This document shows positions 8,487-17,430 of a DNA stretch of 64,000 nucleotides, one piece after another. Positions within the stretch are counted from its first letter, which is position 1. Each line of letters starts with the position of its first letter. The notes beneath the pieces were generated by a model that had not been told where the DNA came from, did no database searches, and saw only the letters and a program-made list of their open reading frames with translations. The stretch is from contig NZ_BBUZ01000022.1 in NCBI RefSeq assembly GCF_001417735.1, positions 744,001-808,000 of the forward strand. Reading direction: 5' to 3'. Both the position numbers and the translations under genes were made by a program. Source of the DNA: Streptomyces sp. NBRC 110028 (GTDB lineage Bacteria; Actinomycetota; Actinomycetes; Streptomycetales; Streptomycetaceae).

Positions 8487-9964
8487 ACCGAGGCGGCGTC
8501 GCCCCGCGTGCCCGCCGGGCCCGCCGCGTCGGGGTCGCCGCCCCCGGCCCCTTGCTCCACGTATTCCTCGCTGATCTCCTTCGGGCCGAACGGCCACACC
8601 TTCTCCACCCGCGCCCACAGCACGAACGCCACGCACCCCGCCGCGCCCCAGGCGAGCGACCATTCGATGGGGTGCCGCCCGGGGGAGTTCTTGTCCGCGT
8701 AGCCGTAGATGACCAGCCAGCCCACCAGCGCCACCACGCTCGGCAGCGGGTAGAGCCACATCCGGTACGGCCGCCGCAGCGTCGGCTGGCGGCGGCGCAG
8801 CACGGTCACGGCGAGGACCTGGGCCAGCGCCTGCACGATCACCATGACCGTCGTCAGCAGCTGGATGAGCGTGGCCAGATCGGTGTGGCGGCCGATGAGG
8901 AACCCGACCGCGGTCACCACGCCCATCGTCGCCAGCCCCAGCACCGGGAAGCGGTGCCGGGGGTGGAGCGTGCCGTAGGGGCGGAAGAAGACGCGCTCGC
9001 GGGCCGCGTCGTACGGCACCCGCGATCCGCCCAGCAGCCCGGCGAAGACGGACGCGAAGGCGGTGATGAGGATGAGGACGGTGACGACGTTCGCCGCGGT
9101 CTTCCCCCAGGTCTCCTCCAGCACCGCGGAGGCGACGGACTGGGACGCGACCGAGTTCGGGTCGAGCATCCGGTGCCAGTCGACGACGCCGAGCGTGCCG
9201 ATCTGGAGCAGCAGGTAGATACCCATGATGCCGAGGATGGAGGCGACGATCGCGCGCGGCAGGGTGCGGCCGGGGTCCTTGATCTCGGCGCCCATGTACG
9301 CGGCCGTGTTGTAGCCGAGGTAGTCGTAGATGCCGATGGTCAGCCCGGCCGCGAAGCCGGTCCAGAACTGGCCGCTGCCCAGGTCGAAGGCGTGCGCGGG
9401 GTACGTGAACGCCTGCCCCGGGTCGAAGTGGCTGAACGCGGCGGCGATGACCAGCACCACCGAGGCGATCATGACGCACCACATCACGGCCGTGATCCGG
9501 GCGATGTGCTCGACCCCGCGCCACAGCAGCCCGACGACGAGCGCGATCACGCCGAGTCCGACCAGATCGCCCTGCGTCTGGGTCATGCCGTGCCACAGAT
9601 AGCCCAGGTACTGCACGAGGCCGACCACGCCCGTGGACATGATCAGCGGGATGAACAGCATCGCCGTCCACACGAAGAGGAACGGCATGAGCTTGCCGCT
9701 GCGGTACTGGAACGCCTGGCGCAGATAGACGTAACTGCCCCCGGCCCCGGGCAGCGAGGCGCCCAGCTCCGCCCAGATCAGCCCGTCGGCCAGCGCCAGC
9801 ACGGCGCCCGCGACGAAGCCGACGACGGCCTGCGGCCCGCCGAAGGCGGCGACCATGAGCGGGATGGTGACGAACGGCCCGATGCCGCACATCTGGCTCA
9901 TGTTGATGGCGGTGGCCTGGAAGAGGCCGATGCGGCGGACGAATCCGCCCCCGGTGCCGGACAT
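8483..9964 (-). CDS. APC family amino acid permease
   Basis: A 493-residue membrane protein with about 12 hydrophobic helices, the amino acid-polyamine-organocation fold. The N-terminus has INMSQMCGIGPFVTIPL, the TM1 Gly-rich unwound segment of APC permeases, and the C-terminus is cytoplasmic and Gly/Asp-rich. It should import an amino acid or amine with protons. The ATG at 9964 follows a GGAGG; a GTG two codons upstream is less likely. It is divergent from a ROK regulator, with a candidate operator between them. The AKR fragment follows with 4-nt overlap. Confidence 0.92.
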   Translation of the reverse strand: MSGTGGGFVRRIGLFQATAINMSQMCGIGPFVTIPLMVAAFGGPQAVVGFVAGAVLALADGLIWAELGASLPGAGGSYVYLRQAFQYRSGKLMPFLFVWTAMLFIPLIMSTGVVGLVQYLGYLWHGMTQTQGDLVGLGVIALVVGLLWRGVEHIARITAVMWCVMIASVVLVIAAAFSHFDPGQAFTYPAHAFDLGSGQFWTGFAAGLTIGIYDYLGYNTAAYMGAEIKDPGRTLPRAIVASILGIMGIYLLLQIGTLGVVDWHRMLDPNSVASQSVASAVLEETWGKTAANVVTVLILITAFASVFAGLLGGSRVPYDAARERVFFRPYGTLHPRHRFPVLGLATMGVVTAVGFLIGRHTDLATLIQLLTTVMVIVQALAQVLAVTVLRRRQPTLRRPYRMWLYPLPSVVALVGWLVIYGYADKNSPGRHPIEWSLAWGAAGCVAFVLWARVEKVWPFGPKEISEEYVEQGAGGGDPDAAGPAGTRGDAASV

Positions 9965-9983
9965 GTCCACCTCCGTGGGATGG

Positions 9984-10008
9984 ATTAAGTTAAGGAGCCT
10001 TACTTGAT
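9984..10008. promoter_or_regulatory. Candidate ROK repressor operator
   Basis: An AT-rich imperfect inverted repeat in otherwise GC-rich DNA. The left half is ATTAAGTTAAGG and the right half, read on the other strand, is ATCAAGTAAGG; the halves differ by a 1-nt insertion and one substitution. ROK regulators bind AT-rich inverted repeats of this style. It sits between the divergent permease and ROK genes, 19 nt upstream of the permease start. Confidence 0.6.
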
Positions 10009-10061
10009 GCCGTCAAGGGTCACGCTCAAGGGCCTTGGAGACGACCGGGGAGGGTGCCGCG

Positions 10062-11270
10062 ATGACACATGTGCCCGGGTCCGGCATGCCCGGGTCCGGC
10101 ATGCCCGGTGACGACGCCCGCCCCTGGAACCGCCGGCGGCTGCGCAGCAACAACGAACGCCTGCTCCTCGCCCGGCTCCGCGCCGGAGGCCCCGCCTCCC
10201 GCGCCCAGCTCGCCCGCGACACGGGTCTGTCCAAGCCGACCGTCTCCACCGCGCTCGCCGCCCTGGAGGAGGCGGGCCTGGTCCGGGAGGCGGGCCGGCA
10301 GGCGCCGCCGGAGCGGGGGCGGGTCGCGGTGCTGTACGAACCGGACCCGACCGCCGGGTACGTCCTCGGCCTGGACATCGGCCGCTCCTGGCTGCGGGTG
10401 GCCGCCGCCGACCTGGACGGGACCGTCGTCGCCCGGTCCGATGTCCGCAACCGCGGCCGCAGCGCCGCCGCCATGGCCGACCTCGCCGTCGGCGCCGCCC
10501 GCCGGGTCGTCGCGGAGGCCGGGGTGGACCCGGCGCTGGTCGTGCACACGGTCGTCGGCGCGCCCGGCGTGTACGACCCGGAGCGGCGGCGGGTGCGGTA
10601 CGCGGTGAACCTCCCCGGCTGGGGGCGGGCGGCCCTGCTGGACCGGATGCGCGAGGAACTGGGCACACCGCTGTCCGTCCACAATGACGCCAACCTGGCC
10701 GCGCTGGGCGAGTACGCCTTCGGCGCGGGCCGGGGCAGCAGGCTCTTCGTCTCCATCATGGTCGGCACCGGCCTGGGCATGGGCGTGGTCGCCGACGGCC
10801 GCCTCTTCACCGGCGCGCACGGCGCGGCGGGGGAGATCGGCTTCCTGCCGACGCTGCCGAGCGGCGGGCCGGGCCTGGAGGACGCGGTGGCGGGCGGCGC
10901 GGTCGTCCGGACCGCGCGGGAACTGGGCATGGCCCACCCGGGATCCGCCAAGGACGTCTTCGACGCGGCCCGGGAAGGCGTCGAACCGGCGGTGGCGGCG
11001 GTACGGCAGGAGGCGGAGCGGCTGGCCCATGTGATCGCCGCCGTCGCCGCCGTACTCGACCCGGACCTGGTCGTCCTGGGCGGCGGCCTCGGCGGCGGGG
11101 CGGACCTGCTGCTGCCGCCGGTGACCGCGACCCTCCACCGGATCGGCCCGCTGCGCCCGAGGGTCAGCGCCAGCACCCTCGGCGAGGACGCGGTCCTGCT
11201 GGGCGCGGTGGCGACGGCGACGGAGGAGGCTCGGGAGCGGGTCTTCACCCGCTCCCGCGAAACCCCCTGA
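10062..11270 (+). CDS. ROK family transcriptional regulator
   Basis: A 402-residue regulator. Residues about 22-75 are a winged HTH (SRAQLARDTGLSKPTVSTAL). The ROK domain follows with a nucleotide-binding start VLGLDIGRSWLRVAAADLDG and the ROK core DANLAALGEYAFGAGRG plus TGLGMGVV. The Cys-rich zinc motif found in many ROK kinases and repressors after the GHAAGEIGF-like segment is missing (there is GFLPTLPSGGPG instead), so it is likely a zinc-free regulator and not a kinase. The ATG at 10062 follows GGGGAGGG. It is probably autoregulated and controls the divergent permease. Confidence 0.9.
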   Translation: MTHVPGSGMPGSGMPGDDARPWNRRRLRSNNERLLLARLRAGGPASRAQLARDTGLSKPTVSTALAALEEAGLVREAGRQAPPERGRVAVLYEPDPTAGYVLGLDIGRSWLRVAAADLDGTVVARSDVRNRGRSAAAMADLAVGAARRVVAEAGVDPALVVHTVVGAPGVYDPERRRVRYAVNLPGWGRAALLDRMREELGTPLSVHNDANLAALGEYAFGAGRGSRLFVSIMVGTGLGMGVVADGRLFTGAHGAAGEIGFLPTLPSGGPGLEDAVAGGAVVRTARELGMAHPGSAKDVFDAAREGVEPAVAAVRQEAERLAHVIAAVAAVLDPDLVVLGGGLGGGADLLLPPVTATLHRIGPLRPRVSASTLGEDAVLLGAVATATEEARERVFTRSRETP

Positions 11271-11295
11271 CCGCCCGCCCGCCCGTTTCGGTGGC

Positions 11296-11411
11296 CGGTC
11301 ACACGCCCCGCGCGGACACATCAGCCGGTCACGCCGCGCGGACACATCAGCCGGTCACATGCCCCGCGCGGGGCCACCAGCCGGTCACATGCCCCGCGCG
11401 GGGCCACCAGC
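11296..11411. repeat. 30-bp tandem repeat downstream of ROK gene
   Basis: Two perfect 30-bp copies (11352-11381 and 11382-11411; core CGGTCACATGCCCCGCGCGG) follow two or more degenerate copies that share CAGCCGGTCAC. The array fills the gap between two convergent genes and can fold into hairpins, so it may also act as a terminator. Confidence 0.85.
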
Positions 11412-11414
11412 CGG

Positions 11415-12227
11415 TCACGCCCCGCCCGGGGCCACCGCCTCCCAGCGCACCGTGATCTCGCCCTGGCGCCAGCGGGTGGGACCGTCCGTCAGGGGCCAGC
11501 CCGCCGCGCGCAGCGCCTGGGCGCTGCGGATCCACCGCTGCCGGGCGCTCAGCGTCGCGTACGGCGCGGCGGCGGCCCAGGCGCGGTCGAAGTCGCGCAG
11601 GAAGGTGTGCACCGGTTCGCCCGGCACATTGCGGTGGATGAGCGCCTTCGGAAGCCGTTCGGCCAGGTCGGAGGGGCGTTCCAGGGATCCGAGGCGGGCG
11701 GCGAAGGTGACCGTACGGGGGCCTTCCGGGCCGAGCGCGACCCAGACGTGCCGTCGGCCGACCTCGTCGCAGGTGCCCTCCACCAGGACGCCCCCGGGCG
11801 CCAGCCGCGCGCACAGCCGCCGCCATACGCCCGCGACCTCGTCCTCGTCGTACTGCCGCAGCACGTTGGCCGCCCGTATGAGCACGGGCCGCACCCCGCC
11901 CGGCAGCGGCACCTCGAACCCGCCGTGCGCGAAGACGAGCCCGTCCCGCTCGTACGGCCGCGCGGCGGCGACCCGCGCCGGGTCGATCTCCACCCCGACC
12001 ACGAGGGCCCCGGGCCGTACGGTCCGCAGCCGGTGCAGCAGTTCCACGGCGGTCCAGGGCGCGGCCCCGTACCCGAGGTCGACGGCCACCGCCGTCTCGG
12101 CGCGGCGCAGCGTGGCGCCGTGGACGGCGGCGATCCAGCGGTCCATGCGGCGCAGCCGGTTGGGGTTGGTGGTCCCGCGCGTGACCGTTCCGATGGGGCG
12201 GATCGCCGGAGGCACGCGGGCATACAT
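11415..12227 (-). CDS. Class I SAM-dependent methyltransferase (SCO4203-like position beside mshA)
   Basis: A 270-residue protein with a Rossmann methyltransferase start [18 protein letters not shown] (motif I variant), [14 protein letters not shown] (motif II acidic residue) and [18 protein letters not shown] conserved [16 protein letters not shown] segment precedes it. The substrate is unknown. The ATG at 12227 is chosen because upstream codons are not conserved in character and lie over the divergent promoter. It is divergent from mshA, a common arrangement in Streptomyces as I recall. Confidence 0.85.
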   Translation of the reverse strand: MYARVPPAIRPIGTVTRGTTNPNRLRRMDRWIAAVHGATLRRAETAVAVDLGYGAAPWTAVELLHRLRTVRPGALVVGVEIDPARVAAARPYERDGLVFAHGGFEVPLPGGVRPVLIRAANVLRQYDEDEVAGVWRRLCARLAPGGVLVEGTCDEVGRRHVWVALGPEGPRTVTFAARLGSLERPSDLAERLPKALIHRNVPGEPVHTFLRDFDRAWAAAAPYATLSARQRWIRSAQALRAAGWPLTDGPTRWRQGEITVRWEAVAPGGA

Positions 12228-12282
12228 GGCGAGCAGCCTATGCGCTGTGTGGCGTGCCCTGACCATGTGCGGTCAAGGCGCC

Positions 12283-12355
12283 CGCCCCACGAAGGCGCCC
12301 TGCCCACGAAGGCGCCCACGAAGGCGCCCTGCCCACGAAGGCGCCCGCCCCACGA
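12283..12355. repeat. Tandem repeat in the mshA upstream region
   Basis: Four to five imperfect copies of a CACGAAGGCGCCC unit, spaced by CTGCC or GC-rich bits, lie between the divergent methyltransferase and mshA genes. The array is directly in the shared promoter region. Confidence 0.8.
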
Positions 12356-12467
12356 GCGGCGAACGTCACACTTTGGCAAAGCGGAAATGGGAATGAAGGG
12401 TTCCGGTGTTGTGGCCTGGAAGGGGGAGGCACAGGGGAAGCCTGCCCCGAAAAGGAGGTATCGCGCG

Positions 12468-13832
12468 GTGAGCCAGCACCCGTACCGGTTCGGCGGCCTG
12501 CGTGGCCGGTCCCATGCACCTTTCGGCGGCCCGGCCCACCACCAGCGCCTTCGACGCGCTCCACGCCGTCCGCGGCGGATCGCGATGCTCAGCGTGCACA
12601 CCTCGCCGCTGCACCAGCCGGGCACCGGCGACGCGGGCGGGATGAACGTGTACATCGTCGAGCTGGCCCGTCGCCTCGCCGCCATCGACATCGAGGTGGA
12701 GATCTTCACGCGGGCCACCACCGGCGCCCTCCCGCCGACCGTCGAGCTGACGCCGGGCGTGCTCGTGCGGCACGTGGACGCGGGCCCGTACGAGGGGCTG
12801 GCCAAGGAGGAGCTTCCGGCGCAGCTGTGCGCGTTCACGCACGGGGTGATGCAGGCGTGGGCCGGACACCGGCCCGGCTACTACGACCTCGTCCACTCCC
12901 ACTACTGGCTCTCCGGCCACGTCGGCTGGCTTGCCGCCGAGCGGTGGGGCGTGCCGCTGGTGCACGCCATGCACACCATGGCCAAGGTCAAGAACGCCGC
13001 CCTCGCCGCCGGTGACACGCCCGAACCGGCCGCCCGCGTCATCGGCGAGCAGCAGATCGTCAGCGCCGCCGACCGGCTGATCGCGAACACCGCCGAGGAG
13101 GCGGAGGAACTGGTGCGCCACTACGAGGCGGACCGCGATCTGGTCGCCGTCGTCCACCCCGGGGTGAACCTGGACCGGTTCCGCCCCGGCGACGGCCGCG
13201 CCGCCGCCCGGGCCCGGCTCGGGCTGCCGCCCGACGCGCTGATCCCCCTCTTCGCGGGCCGCATACAGCCCCTGAAGGCGCCCGACATCCTGCTGCACGC
13301 CGTCGCCCACCTCCTGGAGCAGCAGCCGTCGCTGCGCGAGCGGATCGTGGTCCCCGTGGTGGGCGGGCCGAGTGGCACCGGCCTGGCGAAGCCCGAGCGG
13401 CTGCACAAGCTCGCGGCGCGCCTGGGCATCGGCGACGTCGTCCGCTTCCAGCCGCCGGTCGCCCAGGACCAGCTGGCGGACTGGTACCGGGCGGCGTCGG
13501 TGCTGGTGATGCCGTCGTACAGCGAATCGTTCGGCCTGGTCGCGGTCGAGGCCCAGGCCTGCGGCACCCCCGTGGTCGCGGCCTCGGTGGGCGGCCTTCC
13601 GGTGGCGGTACGGGACGGGGTCAGCGGCACCCTGGTCGACGGCCACGACCCCGCCGACTACGCCCGCGCCCTGCGCCCCTTCGCGGACGACCCCGGACGG
13701 ACGGCCCACATGGGCGCGGCCGCCGCCCGCCACGCCCAGTCCTTCGGCTGGGACACGGCCGCGGCGGCGACGGCGGACGTCTACGCGGACGCGATGCGCG
13801 AGCGGCGTAGCCTGCGGTCGGTCCCCGGCTGA
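12468..13832 (+). CDS. mshA: D-inositol-3-phosphate glycosyltransferase (mycothiol step 1)
   Basis: A 454-residue GT4 retaining glycosyltransferase that joins UDP-GlcNAc to 1L-myo-inositol 1-phosphate. Visible features are [20 protein letters not shown] near residues 40-59 (the N-terminal nucleotide/acceptor loop), [24 protein letters not shown] and [20 protein letters not shown] (the EX7E donor-binding motif). A GTG at 12468 lies 7 nt after AAGGAGG and gives the family length. Together with mshD it supports an actinomycete using mycothiol as its main thiol. Confidence 0.95.
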   Translation: MSQHPYRFGGLRGRSHAPFGGPAHHQRLRRAPRRPRRIAMLSVHTSPLHQPGTGDAGGMNVYIVELARRLAAIDIEVEIFTRATTGALPPTVELTPGVLVRHVDAGPYEGLAKEELPAQLCAFTHGVMQAWAGHRPGYYDLVHSHYWLSGHVGWLAAERWGVPLVHAMHTMAKVKNAALAAGDTPEPAARVIGEQQIVSAADRLIANTAEEAEELVRHYEADRDLVAVVHPGVNLDRFRPGDGRAAARARLGLPPDALIPLFAGRIQPLKAPDILLHAVAHLLEQQPSLRERIVVPVVGGPSGTGLAKPERLHKLAARLGIGDVVRFQPPVAQDQLADWYRAASVLVMPSYSESFGLVAVEAQACGTPVVAASVGGLPVAVRDGVSGTLVDGHDPADYARALRPFADDPGRTAHMGAAAARHAQSFGWDTAAAATADVYADAMRERRSLRSVPG

Positions 13833-13920
13833 CACCGGCCTGGCGGCTGACACCGGTCTCCGGCTGACACCGGCCTGGCGGCTGACACCGGTCTTCGGTT
13901 GACACCGCTCTTCGGCTGAC
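13826..13920. repeat. 18/36-bp tandem repeat spanning the mshA stop
   Basis: About five units of GGCTGACACCGG followed by TCTTC or CCTGGC make an 18-bp period, with a 36-bp higher-order period. The first unit contains the mshA stop codon, so the array starts inside the gene end. Confidence 0.85.
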
Positions 13921-13968
13921 GGGGCCGTAGGGCCGCGATGCGCGAGCGGCGTCGCCTACGATCGGCCC

Positions 13969-14481
13969 ATGGCTGACACCACCCCCCAGGCCGACGCCCG
14001 CACCGTCATCGAGCGGACGCTGAACGACGCCGAGCTGGAGTGGGAGAGCCCGGAGGACGGCACGTACGTCGTCAAGCTCCCCGGCACCCGCAAGCTGTCG
14101 ACGACCTGCTCCCTGCGGGTCGGGCGCCACTCGCTCTCCATCAACGCCTTCGTCGTCCGCCACCCGGACGAGAACCACGAGGCCGTGCACCGCTGGCTGC
14201 TGGAGCGCAACACCCGCCTGTACGGGGTGAGTTACGCGATCGACCAGCTCGGCGACATCTACCTGGTGGGCCGCCTCCCCCTCGCCGCCGTCGTTCCGGA
14301 GGAACTGGACCGGCTGCTGGGCACCGTCCTGGAGAACGCTGACGGCAGCTTCAACACCCTGCTGGAGATGGGCTTCGCGACCGCGATCCGCAAGGAGTAC
14401 GCCTGGCGCACCTCGCGCGGCGAATCCACCCGCAACCTGGAGGCGTTCACCAACCTGACCCGCGACGTGGCCACCGAGTGA
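13969..14481 (+). CDS. YbjN domain protein
   Basis: A 170-residue soluble protein with a YbjN / type III chaperone-like fold: an N-terminal helix (DARTVIERTLNDAELEWES), a beta-sheet core (TYVVKLPGTRKLSTTCSLRV) and a C-terminal helical part with RRxLYG-like NTRLYGVSYAIDQLGDIYLVG. The family has no settled biochemical role. It follows mshA, as in other Streptomyces from memory. Confidence 0.8.
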   Translation: MADTTPQADARTVIERTLNDAELEWESPEDGTYVVKLPGTRKLSTTCSLRVGRHSLSINAFVVRHPDENHEAVHRWLLERNTRLYGVSYAIDQLGDIYLVGRLPLAAVVPEELDRLLGTVLENADGSFNTLLEMGFATAIRKEYAWRTSRGESTRNLEAFTNLTRDVATE

Positions 14482-14662
14482 CGCCCTCGCTCCGGCTCGA
14501 CGGCGTCAGCCGCTCCTAGCCGACGGCCCCGGTGCTGGTGGCGGTCACCCGGAGCGGCGCCCTCCACGCGGGCCTGACCCCTTCTGCGCCGGAGACTCCC
14601 GTGGCATGCTCACGCCGTCGCTCATCTGAACGACGTTCACATCCATGGAAGGTGTGGGCCTC

Positions 14663-16387
14663 ATGAACAGGGAAAACGACGGGGAAAACGACAGGCAAAT
14701 CGACAGGCAAATCGATAGACGCACGCTGCTCGGCGCGGCCACGGGCGCGGCCGGGTCCGCCGCCGTGGGGCTGCTGGGCGCGACCCCCGCCGCCGCGACC
14801 GGACGAACAGCCGACCGAACGGAGGGCTCCGCCCTCTGGCGCGAGTTCCGCGCCGATCCGTACCACCACCCCCAGATCCCCTACGTCGGCCGCGCCGGAT
14901 TCCGCGGCGGGCGCCGGGACCTACCCCGCTACCCGGTCGCCGCCGACGTACGGCGCTACGGCGCCCGGCCCGACGGCTCGGCCGACGCCGCCCCCGCGAT
15001 CAACCGCGCCATCGAGGCCGTCGGGCGGCGCGGCGGGGGCACGGTGGTGGTGCCGCCCGGGACGTACCGCATCGACGGCATCATCCGCATCGGCCACGAC
15101 AACGTCGTGCTGCGCGGCGCGGGCAGCGGGCGGACCACGCTGCACGCGACCCGCGACCTCACCGAGCTGATCGGGCCGTACGGCAGCCGCTACGGCGGCA
15201 CCAAGTCGTCCTGGTCCTGGGCCGGCGGCCTCATCTGGATGTGCCCGGACGCCCGCTGGCGCTCCCTCACCGCCGCGATCAGGGCCCAGGCGTGGCCGTT
15301 CGAGGGCTGGACGGGCAACGAGCGCGACGAGTGGCGCACCCTGACCGCCGTCGACCGCCCCGCCCGGCGCGGCGACTGGACCGTGCCGGTCGAGAGCACC
15401 GCCGCCCTCCGGCGCGGCGACCGGGTGCTGTTCCAGCTCGCGGACGACGACGCGCACACCCTGCTGCAGCACATGGCCGGGGACGTCGAGGGCGCCGCCG
15501 GGTATCCGTGGGCCGACAAGACCAAGCTGACCTCGTACGTCCCGTACGAATGGCCGTGCCGCGTCACCGCCGTCGACCGGCGCCGCCGCCGGGTGACGCT
15601 GGACCGTCCGCTGCCGCTCGACGCCCGGCCCGCCTGGAAGCCCCGGTTCACCACCCTGATCCGGCCGGTGACCGGCTCCGGCGTCGAGGGGATCACCCTG
15701 GACGTCGTCGAGACGCCGCAGGGGCTGCATCTGCTCGACAAGGGCTACAACGGCGTCGCGCTGCAGTGCGCGTGGGACTGCTGGATCGACGACGTGACCG
15801 TCAACAACGTCGACAACGGCTTTCTGCTCGTCGCCGCCAAGGCGTGCACCCTGCGCCGGGTCACCGTCTCCGGGCGCGGCAGCCACCATCCGTACTGCTG
15901 CCGCGAGGGTTCGCACGACAACCTGGTCGAGGACTTCGTGCTGAAACAGCGCACCGTGCCCGCGCCCGCCGGAACACAGCTGCACGGCATCAACGTCGAG
16001 GGGCTGTCCAGCTACAACGTCTGGTCACGCGGCCGGATGGAGATGGGCACCTTCGACACCCACCGCGGCATGCCGTTCGCGAATGTCCGCACCGACATCA
16101 CCCTCGACAACACCGGCGCGCACGGCGGCGACGCGGTCGCGGGCCCGCTGTACGGCGCCCGGTTCGCCCACTGGAACGTCACCGTCGCCAATCAGCGCGC
16201 GGGGTGCGTCAGGATCGACGACGTGGCCCCGTACAGCGCGACGGTCGGCATCAGCGAGGTCCGGGAGTTCGGCCAGACCGACGTACCGGACTTCCAGGGC
16301 TCGCTCCACTCCCGTATCGAGTCCTACGGCCACCCCGAGGCCGTCCGCCCGCGCAATCTGTACGAGGCCCAGCGCGCCCTGCGCTGA
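14663..16387 (+). CDS. Tat-exported parallel beta-helix protein (pectate lyase-like fold)
   Basis: A 574-residue protein. The N-terminus has repeated NDGEND and RQIDRQIDR residues, then DRRTLLGAATGAAG, a twin-arginine signal, and a hydrophobic stretch ending APAAAATG-like. The mature part opens with DVRRYGARPDGSADAAPAINRAIEA and VVVPPGTYRIDG, typical of the pectate lyase superfamily / GH28-like beta-helix, with DNVVLRGAGSGRTTLHA. It likely binds or cleaves a polysaccharide outside the cell. No catalytic residues could be assigned. The ATG at 14663 has a GGAAGG upstream; an ATG at 14645 does not. Confidence 0.8.
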   Translation: MNRENDGENDRQIDRQIDRRTLLGAATGAAGSAAVGLLGATPAAATGRTADRTEGSALWREFRADPYHHPQIPYVGRAGFRGGRRDLPRYPVAADVRRYGARPDGSADAAPAINRAIEAVGRRGGGTVVVPPGTYRIDGIIRIGHDNVVLRGAGSGRTTLHATRDLTELIGPYGSRYGGTKSSWSWAGGLIWMCPDARWRSLTAAIRAQAWPFEGWTGNERDEWRTLTAVDRPARRGDWTVPVESTAALRRGDRVLFQLADDDAHTLLQHMAGDVEGAAGYPWADKTKLTSYVPYEWPCRVTAVDRRRRRVTLDRPLPLDARPAWKPRFTTLIRPVTGSGVEGITLDVVETPQGLHLLDKGYNGVALQCAWDCWIDDVTVNNVDNGFLLVAAKACTLRRVTVSGRGSHHPYCCREGSHDNLVEDFVLKQRTVPAPAGTQLHGINVEGLSSYNVWSRGRMEMGTFDTHRGMPFANVRTDITLDNTGAHGGDAVAGPLYGARFAHWNVTVANQRAGCVRIDDVAPYSATVGISEVREFGQTDVPDFQGSLHSRIESYGHPEAVRPRNLYEAQRALR

Positions 16388-16529
16388 CCGATCCCGCCCC
16401 GTTCCGCCCCGTCCCGCCCCGTCTTGTCCCGCGAAATCCCTCCGCCCCGCGGTGAAGAAAACCGCCCCCCGATGACTCTCTCTGGTGAACCGGCGCCGAC
16501 AGCCGGGAACCATACGAGGGAGACGAGCG

Positions 16530-16754
16530 GTGCTCATGGACAATCCGTGGCTCACGGTGGCAACGGTCGTGACAGTGGGGGTGCTACGGCTGATGGGGGA
16601 TGTCGTCCGCTGGTTGGCGGCGCGCTCGGGCGAACGCGTCCGGGCGCGCATGCTGATCGAGATGCTGGACAGGTCGGAGCCGGGCACGGTGCTCACCGAC
16701 CGCCGCGCCGACGGCGCCGCGGTGACCGTGCACCGAGGGGGCGGCCATGAGTGA
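16530..16754 (+). CDS. Small membrane protein coupled to the ECF sigma factor
   Basis: A 74-residue protein starting at GTG 16530 after GAGGGAGA (or ATG at 16536). One hydrophobic helix (about residues 5-22, NPWLTVATVVTVGVLRLMG) is followed by a basic cytoplasmic tail with ERVRARMLIEMLDRSEPGTVL. It overlaps the sigma factor start by 8 nt, so the two are almost surely translationally coupled. It has no zinc-binding anti-sigma motif (no HXXXCXXC). Function unknown; a membrane tether or modulator is only a guess. Confidence 0.65.
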   Translation: MLMDNPWLTVATVVTVGVLRLMGDVVRWLAARSGERVRARMLIEMLDRSEPGTVLTDRRADGAAVTVHRGGGHE

Positions 16755-17430
16755 CACGGCCGAGGAGACCACGCGCGGCGAGGAGTTCGACGCGTTCTAC
16801 GCCCGTACCTACCCGGTGCTCGCCGCCCGCGCGGTGATGCTCAGCGGCAACCGGCAGAACGCCGAGGACGCCGTCCAGGAGGCGTACATCGAGGCGATGC
16901 GCCGCTGGCCGCACGTCAGGGCCTGCGCCTCGCCCGAGGCATGGGTGGACACCACCATGCGCCGCAAGCTCTCGCGCGACGGGCGGCGCTGGTGGTTCCG
17001 CTGGAAGCCGGTCGAGTTGACCGTTCCGGCCGCCACGACCGCCACCGTGGAGGAGACCGCGGAGGCGCTGGCCGTGCTGCGCGCGCTCGGCACCCTGCCG
17101 CCGCGTCAGCGTCAGGTGGTCGTGATGCACTCGCTGGAGGGCATGAGCTACGCGGAGATCGCCGCCGAACTCGGCATCTCCACCGGCAGCGTCGGCAGCA
17201 ATCTGCACAAGGCCCGCGCCCGGCTCACCCTGCTGCTCGACCTCTCCTGGGACGTTCGCCCCGACGGCGAGCGCCTGATCTCCGCCGACCAGCTGGATCC
17301 GGTGTGCGGGGCGCTGCGCGGCGCCGCCGCGTGGCTGCGCGACGGCCTGGGCGCCGACCGTCACATCGCCCAGCGACGGCAGGCGCTGGCCGCCCGGCAG
17401 GGGCCGACCGCCCGGAAGGAGCTGGGATGA
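16747..17430 (+). CDS. ECF RNA polymerase sigma factor (SigE-like)
   Basis: A 227-residue sigma-70 family factor. Region 2 is at about residues 15-80 (DAFYARTYPVLAARAVMLSG, AEDAVQEAYIEAMRRW) and region 4 at about 110-165 (LPPRQRQVVVMHSLEGMSYA, then EIAAELGISTGSVGSNLHKARARL). A tail of about 60 residues extends past region 4 (DPVCGALRGAAAWLRDGLGA). It is the second gene of a coupled trio with the small membrane protein before it and the M48 peptidase after it (ATGA overlap). No classical anti-sigma gene is adjacent. Confidence 0.92.
   Translation: MSDTAEETTRGEEFDAFYARTYPVLAARAVMLSGNRQNAEDAVQEAYIEAMRRWPHVRACASPEAWVDTTMRRKLSRDGRRWWFRWKPVELTVPAATTATVEETAEALAVLRALGTLPPRQRQVVVMHSLEGMSYAEIAAELGISTGSVGSNLHKARARLTLLLDLSWDVRPDGERLISADQLDPVCGALRGAAAWLRDGLGADRHIAQRRQALAARQGPTARKELG

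Noticed and set aside
7932..9890. A 652-residue minus-strand frame that contains the AKR part
   Set aside because: Only its last 184 residues resemble a protein. The rest is the permease gene in another frame.
11296..13920. Tandem repeats as a CRISPR array
   Set aside because: Repeats are back to back without unique spacers of constant length, and no cas gene is nearby.
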